Positions 37,197 to 46,347 of a stretch of 64,000 bases of DNA are shown piece after piece. Position 1 is the stretch's first letter, and every line of letters starts with the position of its first letter. Both the position numbers and the translations under genes were made by a program. The notes under the pieces were generated by a model that saw nothing but the letters and a program-made list of their open reading frames with translations, made no database searches and was not told where the DNA came from. Source of the stretch: Pseudomonas capeferrum (GTDB lineage Bacteria; Pseudomonadota; Gammaproteobacteria; Pseudomonadales; Pseudomonadaceae); assembly GCF_000731675.1 (NCBI RefSeq), contig NZ_JMIT01000002.1, forward strand, positions 285,456 through 349,455, read 5' to 3'.

Positions 37197-37769
37197 TTAC
37201 TTCTTGGCGCGGCCTTTGTACGAACCGCCTTCACGGGTATCGATCTCGATCAGGTCGCCGATTTCGATGAAGTCAGCAACGCTGAGCTCAGTACCGTTCT
37301 TCAGCTTGGCAGGTTTCATGACCTTGCCCGAAGTGTCGCCGCGAGCGGAACCTTCGGTGTAGTCAACCTGGCGCACGATGGTGGTCGGCAGTTCTACCGA
37401 CACCAGGCGGCCTTCGAAGAAGACGGCTTCGCAGATGTCTTCCATGCCTTCTTCGATGAACGGCAGAACGGCTTCGATATCCTCGGCGTTCAGCTCGTAC
37501 ATGGAATAGTCGGTGGTGTCCATGAAGGTGTACGTGTCACCGCTGATGAACGACAGGGTCGCTTCTTTGCGATCCAGGATCACATCGTCCAGCTTGTCGT
37601 CCGCACCGTATACGGTTTCGGTCTTGTAGCCGGTCAGCAGGTTCTTCAGCTTGGTCTTCATGATCGCGCTGTTACGGCCCGATTTGGTGAACTCAGCTTT
37701 TTGCACCAGCCACGGGTCGTTGTCGATCCGCAGTACGGTACCGGGTTTCAGTTCTTTACCAGTTTTCAT
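37197..37769 (-). CDS. efp: Elongation factor P
   Basis: EF-P relieves ribosome stalling at polyproline stretches. The 190-residue protein has the three-domain EF-P layout, and its tip is KSGRNSAI. The tip residue is Arg32, not Lys34, which is the type activated by dTDP-rhamnose transfer. The gene for the matching rhamnosyltransferase, earP, lies 48 bp upstream on the same strand. No lysine-type modification enzyme is needed or seen nearby. Confidence 0.97.
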   Translation of the reverse strand: MKTGKELKPGTVLRIDNDPWLVQKAEFTKSGRNSAIMKTKLKNLLTGYKTETVYGADDKLDDVILDRKEATLSFISGDTYTFMDTTDYSMYELNAEDIEAVLPFIEEGMEDICEAVFFEGRLVSVELPTTIVRQVDYTEGSARGDTSGKVMKPAKLKNGTELSVADFIEIGDLIEIDTREGGSYKGRAKK

Positions 37770-37817
37770 TGCGAAGTATCCGAATCTGGATGGATTTATA
37801 AAAATCGAGGCCGCATA

Positions 37818-38951
37818 TCATAGCCAATTTCGGTAAAACTGTACCAGCGCCATGGCAAGGTCTGGCCGAGTGGCCTGACGGGCCGCCCAATCACGGGCAT
37901 GCTGTTGCAGTTCTGGCCAGTGTTGCTGGGCCGCTTGCCACGCCTGGCCGACGTCACGGTCCATGTTCCAGGCACGCCACAATGCCACCAGGGCGGCAGA
38001 GGCATCGGCTGACAGGCCGTGTCGATAATGCTCAAGGAACGCTTCGAGCTTTTCCCAATGGGCGTTCTCGTCCTGCACGTAGATGTGCCACAGCATCGGG
38101 CGACCGGCCCATTGCGCGCGCACGAACGAGTCTTCGCCGCGCACGGCATTGAAATCGCAGCTCCACAGCAACCGATCATAATCGTCCTGGCTGACGAACG
38201 GCAAAATCTGCACGGTCAGCGCCCCACGTACGCGCACATCGCCCACCTCCAGCCGGGCCTGGCCCAGCCAGCTGCCGACGTCAGCCAGAATGCGCCCTTG
38301 CGGCACCAGCAGGTGGGTCGGCTGGCTACCTGCCGCCAACGCATCCAGCCAATTGCCCAGCTGGGTGTTTTCATAGGCGAACAGCGAGATCAGCCGCGCC
38401 TGCACCTCGGGGTACACACCAAGCCGTTGCAAGAACGCCTGGCGGGCCTCGGCGGACTGTTCGAAGGCCTGGCGCCGCGCCAGCAGCGTGGCCTCGCGCA
38501 ATAGGCCGCCGGTCTTCTCGGTAAAGCCGGGGAAGAAGAACACCTTGCGCAAGCCGTTGGCCTGGGGGGACGGCAAGCCGTGGCAGCCTTCCACCCAGTG
38601 CTCGGCGCTGAGGTATTCGAGGTTCAGCCACAGAGGCGGCTTCGCCCGGGCGCGCATGGCCTCGACATAGTGCGCCGGCAACTGGCAGGCGAAGGCGCCG
38701 ATCACCACATCTGCGGGCTCAATCGGCACCCATTCGGCCGGCCACTGGCGCACATCGACGCCCTGCTGCCACTGCTGCAACGCTGCGGCATCGGCCCCGG
38801 GGCACATCGGCACGAAGGCATTCAGGTCGTCCACCCACAGGCGCACTGCGATTTCGTGCTCGTCCACCAGTTGCCGCGCCAGGCGCCAGGTCACGCCGAT
38901 ATCGCCATAATTGTCGACGACGGTGCAAAAGATGTCCCAGGTGGCCTTCAT
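37818..38951 (-). CDS. earP: EF-P arginine rhamnosyltransferase EarP
   Basis: EarP transfers rhamnose from dTDP-rhamnose to Arg32 of EF-P. The 377-residue protein (formerly DUF2331) begins MKATWDIFCTVVDNYGDIGV. Asp13 and Asp17 lie where the catalytic aspartates of P. putida EarP are known. The C-terminal donor-binding half has FNAVRGEDSFVRAQWAGRPMLWHIY. It is the first gene of the earP-efp operon, and GGGAGG lies just before the ATG. Confidence 0.96.
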   Translation of the reverse strand: MKATWDIFCTVVDNYGDIGVTWRLARQLVDEHEIAVRLWVDDLNAFVPMCPGADAAALQQWQQGVDVRQWPAEWVPIEPADVVIGAFACQLPAHYVEAMRARAKPPLWLNLEYLSAEHWVEGCHGLPSPQANGLRKVFFFPGFTEKTGGLLREATLLARRQAFEQSAEARQAFLQRLGVYPEVQARLISLFAYENTQLGNWLDALAAGSQPTHLLVPQGRILADVGSWLGQARLEVGDVRVRGALTVQILPFVSQDDYDRLLWSCDFNAVRGEDSFVRAQWAGRPMLWHIYVQDENAHWEKLEAFLEHYRHGLSADASAALVALWRAWNMDRDVGQAWQAAQQHWPELQQHARDWAARQATRPDLAMALVQFYRNWL

Positions 38952-39082
38952 GTGCCCTCCCCCTCATGGTGCGGAAAACCGCGGATTCTGCGGATAAATT
39001 GTCGTCGACAAAAGCACCTGCGGGTAAAATTCGCCAGCAGCGTGCGACAATGCACGCCGCCCCACCCTGCCAGGAGGCCGCC

Positions 39083-39466
39083 ATGCCCCGCCACCGCGAA
39101 CTGAAGATCACCCTCAAGCCTTTGCAGCTGACCCTGTGCGTGGCCATTGGCCTGTGGCTGGGCGCCGTGGCCATCGCCGTGAGCCTGTGGCTGGCAGTGC
39201 AACTGTGGCCCGAGCAGGTGCAGCCGGTTGCCCAGGCCCTGGCCCCTGCCCTCGGCCAACCCGCCGCGCCCCCGGTGGATGCGCAGGGTGAGATGTTCGA
39301 GCGCTACAAGGGCATCCTGCAACAACAGGAACGGCAACAGGCCGCCGAGGCCGCCCAGGGTAACCCGCGCAACCTCAACAGCCCCAAGTGCCAGTTCTGG
39401 CTGCAACAGAACCGCACCGCACCTACCGATAAAAGCCAGGCCAATGTGCTGGAGTTCTGTTACTGA
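39083..39466 (+). CDS. Small membrane-anchored protein of unknown function
   Basis: The ATG at 39083 has CAGGAGG at six-base spacing; the longer upstream frame is unlikely. The 127-residue protein has one hydrophobic segment at about residues 17-40 (LCVAIGLWLGAVAIAVSLWLAV). A Pro/Ala/Gln-rich periplasmic part follows, with a conserved-looking C-terminus (SPKCQFWLQQNRT, ending FCY). Two cysteines are present in the exported part. It ends two bases before the GreA-like gene, so they are co-transcribed. No family is recognised. Confidence 0.7.
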   Translation: MPRHRELKITLKPLQLTLCVAIGLWLGAVAIAVSLWLAVQLWPEQVQPVAQALAPALGQPAAPPVDAQGEMFERYKGILQQQERQQAAEAAQGNPRNLNSPKCQFWLQQNRTAPTDKSQANVLEFCY

Positions 39467-39468
39467 AG

Positions 39469-39939
39469 ATGGACAAGCCCCTGCTTCTCACGCGCATCGT
39501 CGCGACCCTCGAACATGACGTGGACGTGCTGAGCCGCGCGGCGCAGACCGCGTACGAAGCCGCCACCGCCGAAGAGAACATCGCCGAGAACAAGTACGAC
39601 ACGCTAGGCCTGGAAGCCTCGTACCTCGCCACCGGCCAGGCGCGCCGCACGGCCGAGATCCGCCAGGCGCTGCAGATCTACCAGCAACTGCTGCTGCGCG
39701 ACTACGACCCGCTGCGGGGTATACAGGTGAGCAATCTGGTGACCCTTGAGGATGAGGATGGCCAGCAGCGCCGGCTGTTTCTCGGACCCGAGGCGGCGGG
39801 GTTGAAGATTGGCGACGGGGACGAGCTTGTGACGGTGATTACACCACGCTCGCCGCTGGGGCAACAGCTGATGGGCAAGCGGGTCGATGATGAGGTGAGC
39901 CTGGGGGCACTGGTTCTGTTCATTAGTGAGGTCGTCTGA
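39469..39939 (+). CDS. GreA/GreB-like protein
   Basis: The 156-residue protein has an N-terminal helical pair (AEENIAENKYDTLGLEASYLATGQARR) and a C-terminal FKBP-like domain ending ITPRSPLGQQLMGKRVDDEVSL, as in Gre transcript-cleavage factors. The coiled-coil is short and carries few of the acidic tip residues used by GreA/GreB. It may bind the RNA polymerase secondary channel with a different effect, as Rnk- or Gfh-type proteins do. It follows a small membrane-protein gene by two bases. Confidence 0.75.
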   Translation: MDKPLLLTRIVATLEHDVDVLSRAAQTAYEAATAEENIAENKYDTLGLEASYLATGQARRTAEIRQALQIYQQLLLRDYDPLRGIQVSNLVTLEDEDGQQRRLFLGPEAAGLKIGDGDELVTVITPRSPLGQQLMGKRVDDEVSLGALVLFISEVV

Positions 39940-39940
39940 G

Positions 39941-40045
39941 CTGGCCTCTTCGCGGGGCAAGCCCGCTCCCACAAGATCATCTTCACTTAACCCAAGACTT
40001 GTGCGGTACCTGTGGGCGCGGGCTTGCCCCGCGAAAAGGCCGGGC
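39941..40045. repeat. Inverted REP pair
   Basis: CTCTTCGCGGGGCAAGCCCGCTCCCACA and the mirrored CTGTGGGCGCGGGCTTGCCCCGCGAA are separated by about 35 bp, between two convergent genes. Confidence 0.9.
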
Positions 40046-40059
40046 TAGGCAACATTCAT

Positions 40060-40998
40060 CTAAAGGCGCTGCAACGCATCGAATTGCCCCGCCAACCCCT
40101 GCTGCGCAAACTGCTCCACGACAAAATCGATGAACGCCCGCGTCTTCCTCGGCAACAGTTTGTGCTCGGTGTAATACAAGCTGATATGCCCATCGTCCAC
40201 ATACCAGTCCGGCAACACCCGCTGCAGTCGCCCTGCCTGCAGGTAAGGTACCGCAAACGGCAGACTGACCAATGCGATGCCCAAACCCTGCTGCGCAACC
40301 GCACAAGCCGCATCCGAATCACTCATGGTCATCGCCTGACGCAGCAGCAACGGCTGCTGCTCCTGCCAGCGGCTGGTCAGCGGCCAGGAGCGCACCCGTC
40401 CGGTCTGGGGTGAGCGAATCAGGATTCCGTCATGGCGCTGCAACGCCTGCGGGCCATCGATGGGTGGGCGCTGGTCCAGATAGCCAGGCGCCGCCACCAG
40501 CACCCGATGGGCGGGTGTCAACTTGCGCGCCACCACGCCCAATGGCAGCTCGAAACCACCCCCAATGGCCGCATCGAAACCCTGGCCGATCAAATCGACC
40601 TGGCGATTGTCGAAATGCCAGTCTGGGGTGATAGCAGGGTAACGACGCAAAAACTCCCCCAGCAGCGGCAACACATAGAGCCGCCCGAACACCGTGCCCA
40701 TGCTCACCCGCAGCAACCCGGCCGGCTGGCCTTCGGCACTGGCCAGGTTGGCCACGGCATACTGGATGGTGCGAAAGCTGTCACTCACCTCCCCCAGAAA
40801 GCGCTGGCCCGCTTCGGTCAGGGTCAGCTTGCGGGTACTACGCTGGAACAGGCGCACGCCCAACCGGGCCTCCAGCTGGGCCACATGCTTGCCGACTGCG
40901 GCAGGCGTGAGGCTCAGACGGCGGGCAGCCTCGGCAAAACTGCCAACCTCGGCGCTACGGATAAAGCACTCGAGGGCGTTGAAAGACTCCATGGCCAT
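40060..40998 (-). CDS. LysR-family transcriptional regulator
   Basis: The 312-residue protein has a helix-turn-helix at residues 5-63 (FIRSAEVGSFAEAARRLSLTPAAVGKHVAQLE) and a CrgA-like effector domain. A second ATG two codons in is an alternative start. It is divergent from the SDR gene, with an inverted repeat between them, and most likely regulates that gene. Confidence 0.88.
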   Translation of the reverse strand: MAMESFNALECFIRSAEVGSFAEAARRLSLTPAAVGKHVAQLEARLGVRLFQRSTRKLTLTEAGQRFLGEVSDSFRTIQYAVANLASAEGQPAGLLRVSMGTVFGRLYVLPLLGEFLRRYPAITPDWHFDNRQVDLIGQGFDAAIGGGFELPLGVVARKLTPAHRVLVAAPGYLDQRPPIDGPQALQRHDGILIRSPQTGRVRSWPLTSRWQEQQPLLLRQAMTMSDSDAACAVAQQGLGIALVSLPFAVPYLQAGRLQRVLPDWYVDDGHISLYYTEHKLLPRKTRAFIDFVVEQFAQQGLAGQFDALQRL

Positions 40999-41020
40999 GA
41001 TTCACAACCAAAGGTTTACT

Positions 41021-41051
41021 CTGCTGATAGTGATTGCCATCTTATCAGCAG
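41021..41051. promoter_or_regulatory. Inverted-repeat operator between the LysR and SDR genes
   Basis: CTGCTGATA (41021-41029) and TATCAGCAG (41043-41051) form a 9-bp inverted repeat with a 13-base spacer. It lies midway between the divergent starts, so it is a probable LysR binding site. Confidence 0.55.
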
Positions 41052-41116
41052 GTAATTAGCCACCGATACTGCGCCCATCCAAGGCATTCGGCCTTGCTTC
41101 CCAGCAGGAGATCAGC

Positions 41117-41866
41117 ATGTCCAAACAACTCCCACTCGACGGTAAAGTTGCCCTGGTCCAAGGCGGTTCCCGTGGCATTGGCGCGGCCATCGTCCGCCGC
41201 CTGGCCCGCGAAGGCGCACGGGTTGCCTTCACCTACGTGAGCTCGGCCGGCCCGGCCGAACAGCTGGCCCAGGAAATCATCGGCAACGGCGGCCAGGCCC
41301 TGGCCCTGCGGGCCGACAGCGCCGACGCCGCAGCCGTGCAGTTGGCGGTGGATGACACCGCCAAGGCCTTCGGCGGGCTCGACATCCTGGTCAACAACGC
41401 CGGCGTGCTGACCGTGGCGCCGATTGCCGAGTTCGACCTGGCCGATTTCGACCGCATGCTGGCCGTGAACGTGCGCAGTGTGTTCGTCGCCAGCCAGGCA
41501 GCCGTGCGCTACATGGGCCAGGGTGGGCGCATCATCAATATTGGCAGCACCAACGCCGAGCGGATGCCGTTTGCCGGTGGCGCACCCTATGCCATGAGCA
41601 AGTCGGCACTGGTGGGGCTGACCCGGGGCATGGCCCGCGACCTTGGCCCGCAGGGCATTACCGTCAACAACGTGCAGCCCGGCCCGGTGGACACCGACAT
41701 GAACCCGGCCAGCGGCGAGTTTGCCGAAAGCCTGATACCGCTGATGGCGATCGGGCGTTATGGGCAGGTGGATGAGATTGCCAGTTTTGTGGCTTACCTG
41801 GCGGGGCCGGAGGCGGGGTATATCACCGGGGCCAGTTTGACGGCCGATGGTGGCTTTGCGGCTTGA
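41117..41866 (+). CDS. Short-chain dehydrogenase/reductase
   Basis: The 249-residue classical SDR has a nucleotide-binding GGSRGIG, with Gln where most members have Thr in the TG start (VQGGSRGIG). It also has the NNAG motif, a catalytic Ser (IINIGSTN) and YAMSK (Tyr/Lys). The C-terminal GPEAGYITGASLTADGGF is typical of FabG-like reductases. Its neighbour is a divergent LysR gene, and a separately started MFS gene follows, so the three may form a small detoxification or export module. The substrate is unknown. Confidence 0.88.
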   Translation: MSKQLPLDGKVALVQGGSRGIGAAIVRRLAREGARVAFTYVSSAGPAEQLAQEIIGNGGQALALRADSADAAAVQLAVDDTAKAFGGLDILVNNAGVLTVAPIAEFDLADFDRMLAVNVRSVFVASQAAVRYMGQGGRIINIGSTNAERMPFAGGAPYAMSKSALVGLTRGMARDLGPQGITVNNVQPGPVDTDMNPASGEFAESLIPLMAIGRYGQVDEIASFVAYLAGPEAGYITGASLTADGGFAA

Positions 41867-41957
41867 TGTGGTGAAGGCGGCGGGGTGCAGGGCAGTAAAA
41901 CTCAACTGCCCTACCCCTACCGGCCCTAGAATAAAGCCCCCTGCCCTCGAGATCCCC

Positions 41958-43169
41958 ATGAACACCCCAACCCTCAGTCGCGCCCTGATTCTGCTGATGG
42001 CCACCGCCACCGGCCTGGCCGTGGCCAGCAACTACTATGCCCAGCCGTTGCTGCACAGCATCGCCCAGCAATTCGGGCTGAGTACCGCCAGCGCCGGCAG
42101 CATCGTCATCGCCGCCCAGCTCAGCTACGGCGCCGGCCTGCTGTTGCTGGCACCGCTGGGCGACCTGTTCGAACAGCGCCGCCTGATCACTGTGATGACC
42201 GCCATCGCCACCCTCGGCCTGGTCATCAGCGCCTGCGCGCCGAACCTGCCGTGGTTGCTGCTGGGCACCGCGCTGACCGGCCTGTTCTCGGTGGTGGCGC
42301 AGATCCTGGTACCCATGGCCGCAACCCTGAGTGAGCCGCATCAGCGCGGGCGCGCGATCGGCACCCTGATGAGCGGCTTGTTGCTGGGTATCCTGCTGGC
42401 CCGCACGGCGGCCGGCTTCATGGCTGAACTGGGGGGCTGGCGCAGTATCTACGTACTGGCCGCCGTGCTGATGGCCATCACTGCCCTGGCCCTGTACCGC
42501 AGCTTGCCGCAGCATCACAACCCTGCCGGGCTGAAATACCCGGCGCTGATCGGCTCGGTATTCCGCCTGTTCTACGAAGAACCGGTGCTGCGCCTGCGGG
42601 CGTTGCTCGGCCTGTTGGCGTTCAGCCTGTTCGCGCTGTTCTGGACACCGCTGGCATTTTTGCTGGCACAAGAGCCTTACTTTTACTCGGATGCGGTAAT
42701 CGGCCTGTTCGGCCTTGCCGGCGCGGCGGGGGCACTGTCGGCCAACTGGGCCGGGCGCCTCGCTGACCGCGGCAAGGGCTCGCTGGGCACCACGGTGGGG
42801 TTGGTGGTACTGCTGCTGTCGTGGGTGCCGCTGGGCTTTGCCGAATACTCGCTGCCGGCCCTGCTGCTGGGGGTGCTGATGCTCGACCTGGCAGTGCAAC
42901 TGGTGCACGTCAGCAACCAGAATGCGGTGATCGCGCTGCGGCCAGAGGCACGCACGCGGCTCAATGCCGGCTACATCACCTGTTACTTCATCGGCGGTGC
43001 GCTGGGGTCGCTGCTGGGCACGCAACTGTTCCAGCGCCAAGGCTGGATCGGCATCGTCGTTGCCGGGCTGGTGATCGGTACAGTGGCGCTGCTGGCCTGG
43101 GCGCTGGCCGAGCGCAAGCGCTTGAGCCGCGACACTGCAACGCACTACCCTCCGTCGCTTGGCCGTTGA
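41958..43169 (+). CDS. MFS transporter
   Basis: The ATG at 41958 gives 403 residues and about 12 transmembrane helices. It has the MFS loop 2-3 motif variant (LAPLGDLFEQRR) and the second-half LADRGKGS loop. The N-terminal ATATGLAVASNYYAQPLL and SNQNAVIALRPEARTRLN are typical of YgaY/drug-efflux-like members. It follows the SDR gene by 91 bp on the same strand. The substrate cannot be told from sequence. Confidence 0.88.
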   Translation: MNTPTLSRALILLMATATGLAVASNYYAQPLLHSIAQQFGLSTASAGSIVIAAQLSYGAGLLLLAPLGDLFEQRRLITVMTAIATLGLVISACAPNLPWLLLGTALTGLFSVVAQILVPMAATLSEPHQRGRAIGTLMSGLLLGILLARTAAGFMAELGGWRSIYVLAAVLMAITALALYRSLPQHHNPAGLKYPALIGSVFRLFYEEPVLRLRALLGLLAFSLFALFWTPLAFLLAQEPYFYSDAVIGLFGLAGAAGALSANWAGRLADRGKGSLGTTVGLVVLLLSWVPLGFAEYSLPALLLGVLMLDLAVQLVHVSNQNAVIALRPEARTRLNAGYITCYFIGGALGSLLGTQLFQRQGWIGIVVAGLVIGTVALLAWALAERKRLSRDTATHYPPSLGR

Positions 43170-43230
43170 CTTGCCAGGGCAGGCAGCGCTCAGTAGGCGC
43201 TGGACAATGCCCTTCTGACAGGACGACCCA

Positions 43231-43611
43231 ATGACAAGACTCACGGTGCAATCCGGCGATTTCTTGCAAGGTGAAGGCGAGTATCGCAACGGATCGCTCA
43301 CACTCAAGACCCCGCGCAGCCCTTCGCCGGGCGAGCGGATCTCCCTCACGCGCATCAGCGACCTCAGGTTGGCCAGCCTGGAGTCCAGCCGCAGCCTGGG
43401 CACTGCCCTCGGCTGGGGTGTGGCGGGCGCCCTGGTGGCCGGCCCGGTGGGGTTGCTGGCCGGGCTCTGGCTGGGCGGCAAGGAGCAAGAAGCCACCTTC
43501 CTTGCCACCTTCAAGGATGGGCGCAAACTGTTGGCCGTCACCGATGGCAAGACCTGGTCGAAGATCGACGACAGTTGGCGCCAGCACAAGCGCCCGGCCA
43601 GCAACCACTGA
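43231..43611 (+). CDS. Hypothetical protein with a glycine-rich hydrophobic segment
   Basis: The 126-residue protein has a beta-rich N-terminus (LTVQSGDFLQGEGEYRNGSLTL). A Gly/Ala-rich hydrophobic hairpin spans about residues 57-86 (ALGWGVAGALVAGPVGLLAGLWLGG). The C-terminal part (FLATFKDGRKLLAVTD) resembles a small PH-like or SHOCT-less bacterial domain. I recognise no named family. It lies between the MFS and TonB-receptor genes on the same strand. Confidence 0.65.
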   Translation: MTRLTVQSGDFLQGEGEYRNGSLTLKTPRSPSPGERISLTRISDLRLASLESSRSLGTALGWGVAGALVAGPVGLLAGLWLGGKEQEATFLATFKDGRKLLAVTDGKTWSKIDDSWRQHKRPASNH

Positions 43612-43700
43612 ATATCGCGAGGCCCTGATCGTTTCAGGGTGAAGGCGACTGTTAAGATGCCGCCTTTTTCACGGCCCGTACCGGCCTTCAGGAGCCCCGC

Positions 43701-45842
43701 ATGCCCCCGCTTCGCCCCCGCCTGCCCCTGAGCTTGCTCAGCCTGGGCCTGGCCTTGCATTGCCCTCATGGTCTTGCCGAAGACAGCGTCATGCTGGAGC
43801 CACTGCGGGTTTCCGACCGCTATGGCGACGACGGCTACCAGGTACGCGAGGCGTCGGTAGCAGGCTTGCAGGCCGCGCCACTGCTGGACACCCCGGCCTC
43901 AGTCAGCGTGTTCAGCCAGCAACTGCTGGAGGACCGCCAGGTGCGCAAGCTCAGCGAAGTGCTGCAAAGCGATGCCTCGGTGGGTGAAAGCTATGCGCCC
44001 ATCGGCTATTACGAAAACTTCAACGTACGCGGCTTCGCGCTCAATGCCGCCAGCAGCTACCGGATCAATGGCCAGACCCTCGCTGGCGAGCAGAACGTGG
44101 CCCTGGAAAACAAGCAGCAAGTGGAGCTGCTCAAGGGCTTGTCCGGCCTGCAGAGTGGCGTTTCGGAGCCTGGCGGGCTGATCAACTACGTGACCAAACG
44201 CGCCGAAGACGTGCATAGCGTGACGGTGTCGACCAACGAACAGGGCGAGCGCTACCTGGCCACCGACCTGGGCGGCTGGTTCGGCAGTGAGCGGCAGTTC
44301 GGCCTGCGCGCCAACCTGGCCCATGAGGACATCCGCAGCTATGTCGACCATGCCGACGGCAAGCGCGACTTCGCCTCGCTGGCCTTTGACTGGCAGATCA
44401 ACCCGGATGCTACCTTGCAGCTGGACGCCGAGTACCAGCACCGCGAGCAGCGCTCGGTTCCCGGTTACCAGTTGCTCGGCGGCACGCAGGTGCCCCACGG
44501 TATCGACCCGGATGATCGCCTGGCCTACCAACAGTGGGCCAAGCCGGTGCAGAACGATTCGCTGAACCTGGGTGGGCGCTTCGAATACCGCTTCAGCGAG
44601 ACATGGACCGGGACGTTGAGTGCATCGCGCAGCAAGGTGGTGATCGACGATTACAGCGCGTTTGCGTGGGGCAGCGAAGATGGCTGGCAGTCACACTTCA
44701 GCCCAGAGGGTGATTACGACATCTACGACTTCCGCAGCCCCGACGATACGCGCCGCATAGATGAGGCACAGGCCACGCTCAATGGTCGTTTCGACACCAT
44801 GGGGGTTAGTAATGAGCTGACACTGGGAACCAGCGCGCAACGACGGACACTCGATCAACGCAGTTACTACAACGAGTTGCTGGAACATCCTGGAAATATC
44901 TACAGCGGGTCGCCAGCTCAACCGCCATCAGACAAACCGATTGGCTCAAGCGAGCGTCGCCTCGACAGTCGCCAGTATGGCCTGTTCATCAGCGACCGCA
45001 TCACGTTCAACGAACATTGGCAAACCGTGATTGGCGCCCGTGAGGTACGCCTCGACGAGAAAACATGGAAGGAGGACGGTGAAGCCGGGCGACATACTCA
45101 ACAGTATCAATTGCTTCCTAACGCTGCGCTCATCTACAAACCAAGCCCGGACACCACGCTGTACGCAAGCTACTCAAAAGGCTTGTCGGCCGGTGGCACC
45201 GCCCCCTGGTTTGCCAGCAACGCTGCCGAAATCCTCGCCCCGACCTTGTCTCGCCAACTGGAGCTGGGCATCAAGCGTGACTGGCAGGGATTAAGTTTCA
45301 CTGCCGCGCTGTTCCAGATCCGCCAGGCGTACCAATACGCACGCCCGGATGGCGAGGGTAACTTCACCTACGTCCAGCAAGGCCAACAGAAGAACACCGG
45401 CCTGGAGGTGGGTGCCAGCGGCTGGGTGACCTCGAACCTGCAGGTTCAGGCCAGCGCCGCCGCCATCCGCGCGCGGGTAAAAAACAGCGGGACCGATGCT
45501 TACGAAGGCCACCAGGCCATCAACGTGCCCAAGCTGCGTGCGGCCCTGCAGGCCGAATACAGCCTGCCGGTACCGGGCCTGGCGTTACTCGGAGGTGCGC
45601 GCTACAGCGCCAGCAAATATGCCAGCCAGGCGGGCAATGTCGAGGTGGGAGGTTATACCGTCTTTGATGTGGGTAGCCGTTACCGCACGCGCATCGGGGG
45701 GTATGACACGGTGCTGCGGTTGACCGTGGATAACGTGTTCGATAAACGCTACTGGCGCGATGTGGGGGATTACCTGGGGGACAACTACCTGTTCCAGGGC
45801 GCGCCGCGCACGGCACGCTTGTCGGCATCCGTGAGCTTCTGA
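43701..45842 (+). CDS. TonB-dependent siderophore receptor
   Basis: The 713-residue outer-membrane receptor has a signal peptide ending near Gly-Leu-Ala (residue 26). It has a TonB-box-like VMLEPLRVSD, a plug domain (ASVSVFSQQLLEDRQ, FNVRGF, INYVTKR) and a 22-strand barrel ending in the outer-membrane signature SASVSF with C-terminal Phe. The family imports ferric siderophores at the expense of the proton-motive force. No clear Fur box, sigma factor pair or siderophore genes are visible nearby, so the ligand and control are unknown. Confidence 0.92.
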   Translation: MPPLRPRLPLSLLSLGLALHCPHGLAEDSVMLEPLRVSDRYGDDGYQVREASVAGLQAAPLLDTPASVSVFSQQLLEDRQVRKLSEVLQSDASVGESYAPIGYYENFNVRGFALNAASSYRINGQTLAGEQNVALENKQQVELLKGLSGLQSGVSEPGGLINYVTKRAEDVHSVTVSTNEQGERYLATDLGGWFGSERQFGLRANLAHEDIRSYVDHADGKRDFASLAFDWQINPDATLQLDAEYQHREQRSVPGYQLLGGTQVPHGIDPDDRLAYQQWAKPVQNDSLNLGGRFEYRFSETWTGTLSASRSKVVIDDYSAFAWGSEDGWQSHFSPEGDYDIYDFRSPDDTRRIDEAQATLNGRFDTMGVSNELTLGTSAQRRTLDQRSYYNELLEHPGNIYSGSPAQPPSDKPIGSSERRLDSRQYGLFISDRITFNEHWQTVIGAREVRLDEKTWKEDGEAGRHTQQYQLLPNAALIYKPSPDTTLYASYSKGLSAGGTAPWFASNAAEILAPTLSRQLELGIKRDWQGLSFTAALFQIRQAYQYARPDGEGNFTYVQQGQQKNTGLEVGASGWVTSNLQVQASAAAIRARVKNSGTDAYEGHQAINVPKLRAALQAEYSLPVPGLALLGGARYSASKYASQAGNVEVGGYTVFDVGSRYRTRIGGYDTVLRLTVDNVFDKRYWRDVGDYLGDNYLFQGAPRTARLSASVSF

Positions 45843-45924
45843 TCAACCGCCTGTGGGGGCGGGGTTACTCGCCCCCACAGGATGGCAAGGGGCCACGCAG
45901 CAGCGCCATTAGCGCTGTGAAAAC

Positions 45925-45960
45925 AAAAAGCCCCCGAGCTTTTCAGCGCGGGGGCTTTTT
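45925..45960 (-). terminator. Terminator of tRNA-Ser
   Basis: The stem AAAAAGCCCCC / GGGGGCTTTTT lies eight bases past the tRNA 3' end and is followed on the minus strand by a T-rich run. It can also serve the TonB-receptor gene from the other side. Confidence 0.9.
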
Positions 45961-45968
45961 GTAGAATG

Positions 45969-46058
45969 TGGCGGTGAAGAAGGGATTTGAACCCTTGATA
46001 CGATTTCTCGTATACACACTTTCCAGGCGTGCTCCTTCGACCACTCGGACACTTCACC
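45969..46058 (-). tRNA. tRNA-Ser(GGA)
   Basis: The 90-nt minus-strand gene has a long variable arm (TATACGAGAAATCGTATC). It starts GGTGAAGTGTCCGAGTGG, has anticodon GGA in CTGGAAA, and encodes its own CCA. Confidence 0.98.
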
Positions 46059-46095
46059 GTTTCTCTTCAAGCCTTTCAGCCTGTCGAGGCGCGCT

Positions 46096-46124
46096 AATTT
46101 AGTGGAAGAGCTTTTCTTTGGCAA
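46096..46124 (-). promoter_or_regulatory. Promoter of tRNA-Ser
   Basis: On the minus strand TTGCCA (46119-46124) and TAAATT (46096-46101) are 17 bases apart, followed by an AGCGCGCC discriminator. I see no gene in 46125-46347. Confidence 0.8.
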
Positions 46125-46347
46125 GCATTTTTTTCAGAAATTTCATGCGTTTATGCAAATTCACTGAAAACCCGAGGTCGCCAGGGCAATGCTGCCATTC
46201 TCGCCTGCGCTTTTACCGCCTGCACAGGCCCTGCCCCGGCGCGCCAAGGCATGCCGGGCAAACGCTGACCGGCCAGTCAGCCTTGCTGCTTTACCTGGCA
46301 GGCAGTGCTGGGTAACGTCGCAAGCACGCCACCCAAAGGACTCTGCC

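Noticed and set aside
41823..43769. 648-codon minus-strand open frame
   Set aside because: It is antisense to the MFS gene and the 126-aa gene, which have proper starts and recognised features. The frame is Gln/Arg/Ala-rich with no family features, as expected of high-GC antisense shadows.
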